Shown here one piece after another: positions 17,126-25,412 of a DNA stretch of 40,227 nucleotides. Source of the DNA: a virus; the IMG/VR virus record IMGVR_UViG_3300006754_000045, positions 1-40,227 of that record. The stretch is one strand, 5' to 3'. The notes beneath the pieces are model-generated. The model did not search any database. It saw nothing but the letters and a program-made list of their open reading frames with translations, and was not told where the DNA came from. The position numbers and the translations under genes are program-made. Every line of letters starts with the position of its first letter. Position 1 is the stretch's first letter.

Positions 17126-17156
17126 CAAATATAGTAAAAATTATGTGATTTCACAA
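17126..17156 (-). promoter_or_regulatory. Bacteroidota-type promoter for the 62-residue and ParB-fold genes
   Basis: On the minus strand TTG (17156-17154), a 20-base spacer, then TATATTTG (17133-17126), which matches the -33 TTTG/-7 TAnnTTTG promoter of the Bacteroidota primary sigma factor. The -7 box is about 24 bases ahead of the ATG at 17102. The -33 element lies inside the 3' end of the ribonucleotide reductase gene. The same spacing occurs ahead of that gene (19032-19062). Confidence 0.65.
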
Positions 17157-18994
17157 CTTCCTCCTGCACATGCTAGTTCTCCCTGTAAATCTGTATTATC
17201 TTCTGTTTCTTTTACTTTTGTTAAATCGATTTCTGTTAATTTTCTATACATATTATTAAATCTTTTCTCATCTATCTCTTCAAACGGTGCTTGTATGTAA
17301 GTACCACCATCATATGGTAATACTGATAGCCCATTAAAGGTATCTTTATGTTCCCACATCCATTCTCCTACCATTTTCCATTCATTTTCTTTTATAGATA
17401 CAGTGGCTGATACATTATGTGTATTATTACCTCGAATATGTCCAGGTTTAACCCACTCTGTATTAAATTTCTGTACTCTATCTAACATCTGTTTAGCTGT
17501 TTCAAAATTTCTAGCAATTCCATTTTTCGGAGATCGCTGAGGTAATTCTATAACTGCAGAATTAGGAAGTAATTTCATATCTTCTACTAATTCGGGATGA
17601 TTCTTAGTTAAATATTTATATAACTGCTCATCTTTAGTACACTGCATGCGTCTTATATAGTAAGGCGAATGCCATGCGTGTATTCCTGATGAGGTTCCTA
17701 CCACACAACTAGTTGTACCCGAAGGTTTAACTGTTGTAACTCGTGCAGCAGGGTTAATTCCTATATTACTAGCTACAATTTCATTCATAGCAATTGCATT
17801 AGAAGCTCCCTCTTCTAGATTAAGTGCAAGAACTGTACCATTACAAATTCCTGTCATACCAATTCCCACAAGAGCGTCTTTTTCAGTAGTTTCCTGCCAA
17901 ATACGTCTTAAATAATGAAAATTAGTAAATCCTGCCTGTAGAGTTCCAAAAAATGCTGCTACTTTAGCTCTATTATTCAATTCATTTTGATCTTTTATAT
18001 CTCCTGCATTTATTTCAGTTAAATTACAAAACTGATAAGGGCGCAGCGCGATTTCACAACACGGATTAGTTCCCCAATCTTTATCATTACTAAAATACAC
18101 ACCTGGTTCTCCTGATCCACTAACTTTAATTCTATCCCAAAGTTTCAAAAAGAATCCCTTTGTGACTTTATATCTTAATAAAACCGTTGAATTATTTGAA
18201 CGACCACGTTGTGGATTCTTTTCCCACCAATTGCCTGCTTTACATGAAATCATTTCTTCATCACATGCCGAAAATAAGCTAATTAAAGCAGCTCTACGAA
18301 TACCACCAGCTAATACAGCATCAGCTATATAACAAACTATATCGTGAACTTCAAGAGGAGTTAATTTATCACCCTCTTTCTTTTTTTCTAGTAGCAATTC
18401 CATATTGAATAGACATTTCTTTAATGGATCTGGACCTGGGGCTTTTCCACCTGCTGTAACTAATCGTGATCCTTTTGATCTAATATCAGAAAAGTCAAAT
18501 AAAGGTTTTGTTTTTCTAAACCCAAAGTATGCAGCCATTAAGTGTCTAACTGCATCGGCCCAACCTTCAATTGAATCCCCAATTAAATATTTTTGAGATT
18601 TTCTAGGTTTAACAATTTCGGGCAGTTTTGCTACATGATGTTTCTGAACGGAATAACCCACTCCAGTCCCACCAAGTAGCAAAAACATAGCTTCCGAAAA
18701 TCCCCTGTAATCATCAATTGGTAAATATGCACAGTTATACACACGGGACTCCGATTTTATAATAGCAGGCCCTGCAAACTGTGCTGCTCTCATAGACATG
18801 AGAACCTTTTTATCTATTAAATATGGTTTATATTCTAGGATTTGTTCTTTCTGCTTGGGATATTTAGCTATCATCATATCTGTATAACGAGTTACTATTT
18901 CATCCCAGGTCTCTCTTCTTTTTTTATTTGTTAAATACTTTGCGTACTTATTAAAGATAACAATCTCACTAAGTATTTGATTACTTTTATCCAT
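17141..18994 (-). CDS. nrdJ: Adenosylcobalamin-dependent (class II) ribonucleotide reductase, monomeric type
   Basis: A 617-residue enzyme that reduces ribonucleotides to deoxyribonucleotides using a B12-derived radical. All functional cysteines of the Lactobacillus leichmannii-type enzyme are visible: Cys88 (RVYNCAYLP) and Cys323 as the active-site redox pair, Cys312 with Asn310 and Glu314 in NPCCE as thiyl radical site and proton relay, and the C-terminal shuttle pair Cys609/Cys614. Glycine-rich GGTGVGYSVQ at 108-117 and AGGIRRAAL at 229-237 are also typical. It needs no O2 or separate activase, so it would work in aerobic or anaerobic hosts provided cobalamin is available. It is somewhat shorter than the L. 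leichmannii enzyme (about 740 residues). Its own promoter lies at 19032-19062. Confidence 0.92.
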   Translation of the reverse strand: MDKSNQILSEIVIFNKYAKYLTNKKRRETWDEIVTRYTDMMIAKYPKQKEQILEYKPYLIDKKVLMSMRAAQFAGPAIIKSESRVYNCAYLPIDDYRGFSEAMFLLLGGTGVGYSVQKHHVAKLPEIVKPRKSQKYLIGDSIEGWADAVRHLMAAYFGFRKTKPLFDFSDIRSKGSRLVTAGGKAPGPDPLKKCLFNMELLLEKKKEGDKLTPLEVHDIVCYIADAVLAGGIRRAALISLFSACDEEMISCKAGNWWEKNPQRGRSNNSTVLLRYKVTKGFFLKLWDRIKVSGSGEPGVYFSNDKDWGTNPCCEIALRPYQFCNLTEINAGDIKDQNELNNRAKVAAFFGTLQAGFTNFHYLRRIWQETTEKDALVGIGMTGICNGTVLALNLEEGASNAIAMNEIVASNIGINPAARVTTVKPSGTTSCVVGTSSGIHAWHSPYYIRRMQCTKDEQLYKYLTKNHPELVEDMKLLPNSAVIELPQRSPKNGIARNFETAKQMLDRVQKFNTEWVKPGHIRGNNTHNVSATVSIKENEWKMVGEWMWEHKDTFNGLSVLPYDGGTYIQAPFEEIDEKRFNNMYRKLTEIDLTKVKETEDNTDLQGELACAGGSCEIT

Positions 18995-19031
18995 ATATTT
19001 AATAAATTTTAATTGTTAATTAAAGGGGTAA

Positions 19032-19062
19032 CAAATATAATCATTTTATATTATTAGGCCAA
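19032..19062 (-). promoter_or_regulatory. Bacteroidota-type promoter for the ribonucleotide reductase gene
   Basis: On the minus strand TTG (19062-19060), a 20-base spacer, then TATATTTG (19039-19032). The box is about 37 bases ahead of the start codon at 18994. It is the same layout as the promoter at 17126-17156; the -33 part overlaps the 3' end of the upstream 105-residue gene. Confidence 0.65.
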
Positions 19063-19358
19063 GTTTTAATTTGCTTTTTTACTTTTTTAGCTTTACTTTT
19101 TCTCATAACATAAGAAAACCCCCTTAATTCAGGATGTTCTTCCATGATTTTTCTTCTTACCCGCGTAGCACTTTCCCAATTGGTTAAAGCGCCTGCTGCT
19201 AAAGTTTGAAGTAATCCTACAGCTGATGTAGGTTGTACAATTCCTGTAGTAATATCTTCATTCCACAGTGTAGCCATTAAGATAGTATCATTCTCTCTAG
19301 TTTTAGGAGAATTAGTTAATACTTTCTTAACTCTTTCGTATATCTTTGTTGTTATCAT
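19041..19358 (-). CDS. Conserved phage protein of unknown function
   Basis: A 105-residue basic protein. The pattern NSPKTRENDTILMATLWNE at the N-terminus and SATRVRRKIMEEHPELRG at about 63-80 is familiar from small hypothetical proteins in many tailed phages near replication genes; the C-terminus is Lys-rich (KSKAKKVKKQIK), suggesting nucleic acid contact. The start ATG overlaps the stop of the 33-residue gene upstream in the form ATGA, so it is probably translationally coupled. No enzymatic motif is visible. Confidence 0.75.
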   Translation of the reverse strand: MITTKIYERVKKVLTNSPKTRENDTILMATLWNEDITTGIVQPTSAVGLLQTLAAGALTNWESATRVRRKIMEEHPELRGFSYVMRKSKAKKVKKQIKTWPNNIK

Positions 19359-19456
19359 TTGTTTTTTTTATTAATATGTGTCTCTATTTGGGTAACAAAA
19401 TACATGCCTGTAACGACATCTGCTTCCCAACACATAAAGTGAGTGAAAAATTCCAT
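19355..19456 (-). CDS. 33-residue small protein, translationally coupled at both ends
   Basis: A short frame coding MEFFTHFMCWEADVV... and ending in a Lys/Asn-rich tail (INKKNK). Its ATG overlaps the stop of the DUF3310 gene as TAATG, and its TGA overlaps the ATG of the next gene as ATGA. Without it there would be an otherwise unusual 97-base gap in a tightly packed series. The coupling at both ends is the main evidence; the sequence resembles nothing I know. Confidence 0.55.
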   Translation of the reverse strand: MEFFTHFMCWEADVVTGMYFVTQIETHINKKNK

Positions 19457-19773
19457 TATGCTCTAGGCCCTGTGGGCGCTAAACCTCCAGCAATTGTTGA
19501 ACTCTTTAAGATTTTTTCATTTAGATTTGATAGAGTCAAGTCTTCAGAAGTATCTTTATTTTCAAACTTTATATGTTCTATTTCGAATTCAATATGAGCG
19601 ATTGCTTTTTCTAGACATTCAATAGGAGTGTCATGTTTATTACTATTACGTAGAAGATAACTTACTGCAGTACCTATGTTATAAGTTAATTCATAATCTT
19701 CTATAATCTTATGGGCTTCATACCCATGATGTTTTCCTACATAGTAGGAAGGTACTTTTTCATTTTCTGTCAT
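19456..19773 (-). CDS. DUF3310-like phage protein
   Basis: A 105-residue protein. The arrangement HHGYEAHKIIEDYELTYNIG followed by TAVSYLLRNSNKHDTPIECL and a helix with IEFEIEHI is the pattern of DUF3310 proteins (Y..G..EVID.I.D..L.F..GNA.KYL.R...K....EDL.KA..Y). These small helical proteins are common in phage early and nucleotide-metabolism regions; their function is not established. It overlaps the upstream gene by four bases and the downstream 33-residue gene as TAATG, placing it in a coupled run of small genes. Confidence 0.7.
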   Translation of the reverse strand: MTENEKVPSYYVGKHHGYEAHKIIEDYELTYNIGTAVSYLLRNSNKHDTPIECLEKAIAHIEFEIEHIKFENKDTSEDLTLSNLNEKILKSSTIAGGLAPTGPRA

Positions 19774-20075
19774 TTTTTAATTTGTTGTTTAATAAATTCT
19801 ACTACTGCATTGTATACCTCATCTATTGTACTGAATAAACTCAAGTTAATTAGTTCTTGAGGCACACCCTCGTGTACTTGTTCTATCTTCTCTACTACTG
19901 GCATAAGCCAATCCCAAGAGGTGTCATAAGCTAATTCTTCTACCGCAACTCCATTACCATCAAAATATGCATACCAAGCATCTTCAGAAGTATTATCACC
20001 TAATCTTTCATGTGCCTTCCATATTTCAACTTCAGCACCCATAAATTCTGCTATTAATATATTATTTTCTTCCAT
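19770..20075 (-). CDS. Conserved phage protein with a YDTSWDWLMPVVEKI motif
   Basis: A 101-residue acidic protein. It has a strand-rich first half (EVEIWKAHERL ... WYAYFDGNGVAVEEL) and the segment YDTSWDWLMPVVEKIE at about 50-65, which recurs in small unnamed proteins of Bacteroidota phages, followed by a C-terminal helix. Function unknown. The start ATG is preceded by an AACTAAATAATT leader and not by a Shine-Dalgarno site. Upstream lies a structured, gene-free interval (20095-20240). Confidence 0.7.
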   Translation of the reverse strand: MEENNILIAEFMGAEVEIWKAHERLGDNTSEDAWYAYFDGNGVAVEELAYDTSWDWLMPVVEKIEQVHEGVPQELINLSLFSTIDEVYNAVVEFIKQQIKK

Positions 20076-20094
20076 AATTATTTAGTTTTAGAAA

Positions 20095-20240
20095 TAAAAG
20101 ATGGAAATATAAAGCCCACCCATGCTTTCGCTTATAAGCTTTATATTCCCAGATGATCGCTATGCCAAATTGAAAAGCTGCAAAACACCCAATTTATCGG
20201 CAGTCACGGCGTGTCATCATTCTTTTATTTGTTGGTTAAT
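20095..20240 (-). ncRNA. Structured RNA leader ahead of the 101-residue gene
   Basis: A gene-free interval that folds on the minus strand. Main helix: 20138-20151 with 20102-20115, 14 bp including one G-U pair that is valid only in minus-strand RNA. Its 22-base loop holds a GC-GAAA-GC mini-hairpin of GNRA type. Upstream, AAATTG pairs with CAATTT extended by GCC/GGC across a three-base bulge, and GATGA pairs with TCATC. There is no U-run directly after the helix, so it is not a simple terminator. I do not recognise a riboswitch class. Confidence 0.5.
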
Positions 20241-20244
20241 AAAT

Positions 20245-21573
20245 TTATGCTGCTTCTGTTCGTAAAGATTTAGCAGGTTGTATACATTTACGTCCATTTC
20301 CATATTGTTCATCGGCTATAACTGCTTCAGAAAACTCACCATCATAAAATAATATTTGCTTATTTTCAGCAAACTTTTTAAATGATATATCGGCTGTAAT
20401 ACAATCTAATATCAATATAAAGCAATCTTTATAGTAACAATCTTTAGGAATTCTATCCCAACCATCTGTAACTATAATAGCAGGTCTGCCTGTTTTTTGT
20501 GCATTATACACACATTGAGCGATATCAGTTCCTCCTCCTATATGAGCAGAAAATAAATGTTCATGCTTTATCTTAGTTAAAGTATCATTATGAGAAAATA
20601 AATAACAATCTCTTAATAATTGCATATCTAAAAGTTTAAAAGCTAACATTCTCGCTAAATTTCTGTATACTACAGGAATATCTCCTAAATAGAACCGTGA
20701 ATCCATTGATCCAGAATCATCTATATAGACATCAAAACTAACATTATACTTTTTAGTTCTAGTAGTTAAATCATCATATAAAGCTACATGTGCAAAATTC
20801 TCTATATTTATAAGATCATCTATATTTTCAGAATCAAAAATAGATTCTTCTATAATAATAGCTTTACCACTAATTGATTCTGTAGCTCTATCTATAGTCG
20901 TCTTTAAGAATTCTTTTATGCCTGTCTGTTTAATATTGATTAACTTACTTAATCTAGGATCAATTAACATGTCAATCATTTCAATAGATACTGCATCATT
21001 ACCTTTTCCTGCTGTGTTAGAATTCTTTTCCATATTATCTAAATCCTTTCTAATTCTATTCTTTGCAGAATTAGAAGCAGAATCTAGTTTTTTCTCAAAT
21101 TCTTCGTCAGGTGCAGGTTTTCCGTTTTGTAAAGCTTCATTATATTCCTCTATCTTATCTTTTAAACCATCTCCATATTCTTTATATAATTTATTAATTA
21201 TTTCAATAACATGGGAAGCTGCTGCATAACTAAAACCTGTTTTACCATTAGTTGCAAATTGTAATAGATGATTATCAACTTTCTGTAATAAAGAATGCCA
21301 CCAATATTTATCTGGTTGTATATCATAATCTTTACCTTTCTGATACCAATGATTAAATGCATCCAGCATAAGACTAGATGCCCCATGTTGATTTAGAAAA
21401 CCTTTAGCTGTACTTTTATTATATAATCTTTGATATACTGTACTTGCTACATCTCTATCTACATGATTTTTAATGATAGATCTTGCTTGTGAAGGTCGCG
21501 CACTCATTCCATCGTTTTGATAAAAAGATTGGGTATTCCAATAGTTTCTACCATTGCTTAAACTATATCTCAT
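20245..21573 (-). CDS. VWA-domain protein, partner of a MoxR AAA+ ATPase
   Basis: A 442-residue protein. The C-terminal half is a von Willebrand A domain with the metal-dependent adhesion site DDSGS (285-289), the HIGGGTDI loop carrying the coordinating Thr, and IIVTDGWDRI. The N-terminal half is helical and charged, with a polar linker around 150-180. VWA proteins of this sort (CobT/YehP/CoxE-like) act as substrate adaptors for MoxR-type AAA+ ATPases in metal insertion or protein remodelling. The MoxR gene lies directly upstream with only a 26-residue membrane-protein gene between them, and the ATG overlaps the stop of that small gene, so the three are one unit. The target in the phage cycle is unknown. 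Confidence 0.85.
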   Translation of the reverse strand: MRYSLSNGRNYWNTQSFYQNDGMSARPSQARSIIKNHVDRDVASTVYQRLYNKSTAKGFLNQHGASSLMLDAFNHWYQKGKDYDIQPDKYWWHSLLQKVDNHLLQFATNGKTGFSYAAASHVIEIINKLYKEYGDGLKDKIEEYNEALQNGKPAPDEEFEKKLDSASNSAKNRIRKDLDNMEKNSNTAGKGNDAVSIEMIDMLIDPRLSKLINIKQTGIKEFLKTTIDRATESISGKAIIIEESIFDSENIDDLINIENFAHVALYDDLTTRTKKYNVSFDVYIDDSGSMDSRFYLGDIPVVYRNLARMLAFKLLDMQLLRDCYLFSHNDTLTKIKHEHLFSAHIGGGTDIAQCVYNAQKTGRPAIIVTDGWDRIPKDCYYKDCFILILDCITADISFKKFAENKQILFYDGEFSEAVIADEQYGNGRKCIQPAKSLRTEAA

Positions 21574-21650
21574 TTCATTTCATTTTTAGTTAGGGCTAGG
21601 ACCCAAGCGAGTCCTAGCACTATAATTAATTTAAATATACTTACGCTCAT
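21570..21650 (-). CDS. 26-residue single-span membrane protein
   Basis: The frame codes MSVSIFKLIIVLGLAWVLAL followed by TKNEMK: one hydrophobic helix of about 16 residues with a charged C-terminal tail. Its ATG overlaps the stop of the MoxR gene as TAATG and its TGA overlaps the ATG of the VWA gene as ATGA, so it is wedged exactly between them. An 8-bp inverted repeat (21595-21602 with 21611-21618) lies inside the frame and may also form an RNA hairpin. It may anchor the MoxR-VWA complex to the membrane; that is inference. Confidence 0.55.
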   Translation of the reverse strand: MSVSIFKLIIVLGLAWVLALTKNEMK

Positions 21651-22786
21651 TAGTCTAATACTTCTGCACCTCCAACTCCGTCAATACTATGTAACTTATC
21701 AATTGCGTCTGTATAGTCTCCATCAGCTTTATTCAATCTTCCATAAAGTTCTGCTGCTAAAGCATTTAACTGGTTGCAGTCACTACGAACTGTTTTTTCA
21801 AGAACATCTATAGTGTCAAGAGCTAGTTCTTGTGCCTTTCTAGCATAACTTCCTACAGATCCCATTTCAACAATCGCATCACCAACCTGTCCCATATACA
21901 ATTGTGCATATGCGTCATTATTACCGTTAAGAATATCTTCTAAAGCATTAACTAAAGATCGAACATTGTTCTCTCTTTTAGTCTCTAATTTACTTGATAA
22001 CTCACCTAATTTACCAGGAGCTATTAACTCACAAGTTTTAAGTATTGCTTCAATATCATTTAACTTATAAACTACTTTAACAGCTTTAGTAATAAAAGGA
22101 ACATGAAAAATAGTTCTATCTGATGCAGAAGTATATACTACATTAAGAAATTTCTTCATATGTTTTTTATTCATAGAAGCGTTATTAATTTCTTGTATAC
22201 TAGGTACATCTAGTTCTATTTCAAGCACACCGTGCTTATTATCCCATATTTCTTGCATCTTTTCGGATCCAATTCTAGTTACTTTTTGAGTTAATACAAA
22301 ACGATCCCAAAAAGGATTTTCAAGCTCATCATTAGGAATGATATTACAGGAACCTGCGAAGATTTCCCACGCACATTTCTTAACTTCACTTCCATAAAAT
22401 ATTGCTTTTTCTCTCATAATTGAAAGAAGAGTATTACGAACACCTGAAGTACCTTTATCTACTTCATTGATTAGAATGAACTCTGAATCAGCAATAGGAG
22501 CGTCAAGTTTATATTCTTTATCTTCTAATAAAGATTTCATATTAACACGTCCTTTAATCTCTGATGTTTTTGTTCCTTCATCTAACTCAATGATAAAAGT
22601 ATTTTCTCTAACAGCGTTTCTATTATAGTTATACTTTGAAGCTGCATAATCTAATAAAGCTTGAGTTTTACCTACTCCAGGCTCTCCTAAAAGAAGTACA
22701 GGGAGTTTTGTAGCTTCCCCTAACGCTAACATTTGAAAAACTTCTGTTTTTCCTACTAATCTGGTCTTAATTTTTCTTAGATTCAT
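21650..22786 (-). CDS. MoxR-family AAA+ ATPase
   Basis: A 378-residue ATPase. Walker A is GEPGVGKT (34-41); Walker B is EFILINEVDKG at about 101-111, with the MoxR-type NEVDK in place of the more common DEINR; a sensor-1 asparagine follows in GSCNIIPNDE. A helical C-terminal part (about 230-378) follows the AAA+ core. MoxR ATPases work with VWA-domain partners as chaperone-like remodellers, and a VWA gene follows 77 bases downstream. The start ATG has an A/T-rich leader without a Shine-Dalgarno site. A few phages carry MoxR/VWA pairs, but I know of no established function there. Confidence 0.88.
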   Translation of the reverse strand: MNLRKIKTRLVGKTEVFQMLALGEATKLPVLLLGEPGVGKTQALLDYAASKYNYNRNAVRENTFIIELDEGTKTSEIKGRVNMKSLLEDKEYKLDAPIADSEFILINEVDKGTSGVRNTLLSIMREKAIFYGSEVKKCAWEIFAGSCNIIPNDELENPFWDRFVLTQKVTRIGSEKMQEIWDNKHGVLEIELDVPSIQEINNASMNKKHMKKFLNVVYTSASDRTIFHVPFITKAVKVVYKLNDIEAILKTCELIAPGKLGELSSKLETKRENNVRSLVNALEDILNGNNDAYAQLYMGQVGDAIVEMGSVGSYARKAQELALDTIDVLEKTVRSDCNQLNALAAELYGRLNKADGDYTDAIDKLHSIDGVGGAEVLD

Positions 22787-22800
22787 TTTATAAATTATTA

Positions 22801-23820
22801 TTATTTAAACATATTTAATTCGACTGCGCCCGTATCTTTTATACTAGCTGAGTCTTCGGCTCTCATATTCCAAACGTCTGTTTGTCGATGCCATTTTACT
22901 TCTTCTATAAGCTGTTGAAAGCCTTTGATAGGCGTACCTATCTGGGTAAATCCTCCAAATTCTGATACTTTTAAATCATTATCTGACATTCTATATATTA
23001 TAGGCAAATGCATACATTCCATCTCTGCTACTATAAACATAAAATTCTTTAACTCATATCCATCAAGTTCAGGCTGTGTTGATTGCCATGCTTTTATACC
23101 TGTTTGATAAAAAGCTCCTTGTCTGAAATATCCGAACTTCATAAAGCTATTTCTAAACTCTAAAACAGATTTACCTGTTGTTTTTAAATCTATAGGTTGT
23201 ATAGTTTTCGAATGGTGATCAACTATCACACGATCCAAAAATCCTTTACATTTTACATCATTATAAATAAAATCAACTTTTAATTGATCATATACATCTA
23301 ACATAGTATTGCTTGTACAATCTTTCATATAATATCTTGTATGTTCGCTATTTTGGAGCATACCTACTACATCTAAAGCTTGTTCATATTCATATTCTGT
23401 TATTACTGATTTACCTATAGAGTTTTTTAGGAAATTTACATAAGACTGTATTTCTGGAGTATTGTATTTTTTCCATACTGTTTCTTCTTTTAATTTAAAT
23501 CCAACCTTTTTAAAGGCTACATTAAATAGGGTCTCAACAGGGAGCCCATCGTTGTTTACTTGCATATAGTCATGCATTAATTTACACAGATCTCCCATCA
23601 TACCTGAAGGTCTTGTTGTTTTTATTAATGCAAATTTGTCATTAAATGTACCAGGTTCGGTAATTAGACAATCTACAGCACTACCTTTAACAAAATACGT
23701 AGTTTCTTCCCTCACAGGATGAAGTATATGTTCTCGATAAGCCGCAGGACTTTTAGCAAATAAATTTAAAGATGACACGCTCATTACGTGTTCCAATAAA
23801 GGGTTATTTATATCTACCAT
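22801..23820 (-). CDS. PD-(D/E)XK exonuclease of the RecE/exonuclease VIII-like type
   Basis: A 339-residue nuclease. The catalytic core is GFLDRVIVD with Asp196, followed by PIDLKTT with Asp211 and Lys213, then a helix with the QxxxY motif (Gln234-Tyr238). The N-terminus (SVSSLNLFAKSPAAYREHI) and GSAVDCLITEP (46-56) are typical of the DUF3799/RecE-like group, which resects double-stranded DNA ends for single-strand annealing. It lies next to the RusA resolvase, and a Sak4-like ATPase is upstream, together giving a plausible phage recombination system. Start is 2 bases after the stop of RusA. Confidence 0.8.
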   Translation of the reverse strand: MVDINNPLLEHVMSVSSLNLFAKSPAAYREHILHPVREETTYFVKGSAVDCLITEPGTFNDKFALIKTTRPSGMMGDLCKLMHDYMQVNNDGLPVETLFNVAFKKVGFKLKEETVWKKYNTPEIQSYVNFLKNSIGKSVITEYEYEQALDVVGMLQNSEHTRYYMKDCTSNTMLDVYDQLKVDFIYNDVKCKGFLDRVIVDHHSKTIQPIDLKTTGKSVLEFRNSFMKFGYFRQGAFYQTGIKAWQSTQPELDGYELKNFMFIVAEMECMHLPIIYRMSDNDLKVSEFGGFTQIGTPIKGFQQLIEEVKWHRQTDVWNMRAEDSASIKDTGAVELNMFK

Positions 23821-23821
23821 T

Positions 23822-24403
23822 TTAAATTATTTGAATGTTAAAAACTAATTTTCTCTCATCGGATTCGATATAATTGATTTGTCCTGAGCTTCTTACAAAT
23901 TCTACGCTGTCATCAGGTATTTTACCTAAGTCTGTTAGAGTATCTAAGAACCATTTAGTCCAAATCCATTGATTATCACAATCCCAATTTAATTTATCTC
24001 CAGGTTTATATATATCTAACCATATTCTAAGATGTCTACCGTGAGGTATCTTAATTTTAGGTAATTGTTTTACATATTCTCCTAAATATCCATGAGCCCA
24101 TCTCGTTACTTTAGAACGAGCTGTATAATGTAAAGAACCGTCATAAATTCTTTGTCCATTAATGGTCCAATATCTAGGTTTTCCTGCTGATAACGGATTA
24201 GCTATGACTCTATTCTTACTTAAATCTATAAGAAAATCTTTTTCGTCAAATCGCATTAATCCTTTTTGTATTTGTGCTTGATATTTTTTTGGAAGTTTTT
24301 TGGCCTTGTAATCTTCCTTCTTGTAATACTTTGCCCTTCGTCTTTGACTGATAGGGACTTTATCCTCGTAGTTGGGGATTATTATTTTCCATACTTTATT
24401 CAT
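23822..24403 (-). CDS. RusA-like Holliday junction resolvase
   Basis: A 193-residue protein. The C-terminal half contains LNWDCDNQWIWTKWFLDTL, with Asp141, Asp143-Asn144, Lys150 and Asp154 in the spacing of the RusA motif D-x-DN-x(5)-K-x(3)-D, and then KIPDDSVEF with Asp164/165. RusA enzymes cut Holliday junctions and resolve branched replication products. The N-terminal 80 residues are a basic extension beyond the usual 120-residue RusA domain. It overlaps the end of the primase gene by 8 bases. Confidence 0.78.
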   Translation of the reverse strand: MNKVWKIIIPNYEDKVPISQRRRAKYYKKEDYKAKKLPKKYQAQIQKGLMRFDEKDFLIDLSKNRVIANPLSAGKPRYWTINGQRIYDGSLHYTARSKVTRWAHGYLGEYVKQLPKIKIPHGRHLRIWLDIYKPGDKLNWDCDNQWIWTKWFLDTLTDLGKIPDDSVEFVRSSGQINYIESDERKLVFNIQII

Positions 24404-25400
24404 ATATAAGCATTTTGATTAATATTTTCCCACAGCTTTTTCCATATTTTTGTATATAATCACTAATATCTTTAGTAAAAGGGTCTTTAATAAAAACAGT
24501 TTTAACATTATCTTTATTAAGAAATTCTTTTAAAGTTTTTGCTCCTAATCTTCCTGCTTCATCATTATCATATAGTATAAGTATTCTTTTATATTTAAGT
24601 ATTAGTTCTTTAAGTAAATCAAATTGTGTTCTAGTATTTTCAGATTGTGGAGCAACCGCTTCATACCCTAGTTCAGATAAACACATCACATCTTTTAATG
24701 ATTTTGTAATTATTAACAAATCAGACTTATATTCAAGTTGTTTTAAACCTTGTAAGTCTTCATGCTGTACATTACTCATCCATTTAAATTGAGTTTTATC
24801 TGCAAAAGGCCTATAAATTTTAGTTCTGCCATTAAATTTATAAGCATATATAGGATTATTATCTATGTACTGTAGAATTAATTGTTTGTCTAAAAAGACA
24901 AACTTCGCAGAATATACATCAAACCTATTTAAAGTTTGAGATGATATTCCGAACTGAGTCCAATATTTAGCATCAATATTAGTCCATCGTTGAGGTTTTA
25001 TTTGAATTATTCGTTTTCTTTCAATTATTTTTGGTTTATAGGAAACAAGGGGGCGTTGCAGTGCTTTTACATGCGTGACAACTACTTTACCTATTCCTAA
25101 ATCTAGATCCGTATTTATAATATTAAGAGCCTCCAAAAAGGTAGCTCCAAATAAACTCATAACTAAATCGAAACAAGTTCCTTGTTCCCCATTAAAATCT
25201 TTGAAACGTAATCCACCATCTTTCGTATAATACAATGCAAAGGATGGGTTTTTATCTTCTCGAAATGGACTACTATAAGGTTTACCTACTTGAAAATCAA
25301 ATCCCAAGTAATGCCTCATAATATCTTCTTCAGTTTTTTTATCTAGTATTGCCTGTTTAGATAATTTTTCTGGTTCCTGAATTTTTGATAAATCATACAT
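24396..25400 (-). CDS. DnaG-type primase with TOPRIM domain
   Basis: A 334-residue protein. The N-terminal part (about 40-80: SPFREDKNPSFALYY ... FKDFNGEQGTCFDLV) corresponds to the zinc-ribbon region of DnaG/gp4-type primases but without the CHC2 cysteine set. The TOPRIM domain shows LYDNDEAG and KDISDYI, supplying the DxD aspartates. The first TOPRIM motif reads ITKSLKDVMCL, where the usual catalytic Glu (EG..D) is not present; I recall the same KSLKD form in other Bacteroidota phage primases. It would make RNA primers for lagging-strand synthesis alongside the DnaB-type helicase. A structured leader (25413-25488) ends 13 bases before its ATG. Confidence 0.8.
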   Translation of the reverse strand: MYDLSKIQEPEKLSKQAILDKKTEEDIMRHYLGFDFQVGKPYSSPFREDKNPSFALYYTKDGGLRFKDFNGEQGTCFDLVMSLFGATFLEALNIINTDLDLGIGKVVVTHVKALQRPLVSYKPKIIERKRIIQIKPQRWTNIDAKYWTQFGISSQTLNRFDVYSAKFVFLDKQLILQYIDNNPIYAYKFNGRTKIYRPFADKTQFKWMSNVQHEDLQGLKQLEYKSDLLIITKSLKDVMCLSELGYEAVAPQSENTRTQFDLLKELILKYKRILILYDNDEAGRLGAKTLKEFLNKDNVKTVFIKDPFTKDISDYIQKYGKSCGKILIKMLIYE

Positions 25401-25412
25401 AATAAATAAAAA

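Noticed and set aside
19396-19420. Promoter-like TATTTTG ahead of the 105-residue gene at 19358
   Set aside because: The -33 element spacing is poor and the sequence is inside the coupled 33-residue frame; the run of overlaps implies read-through transcription.
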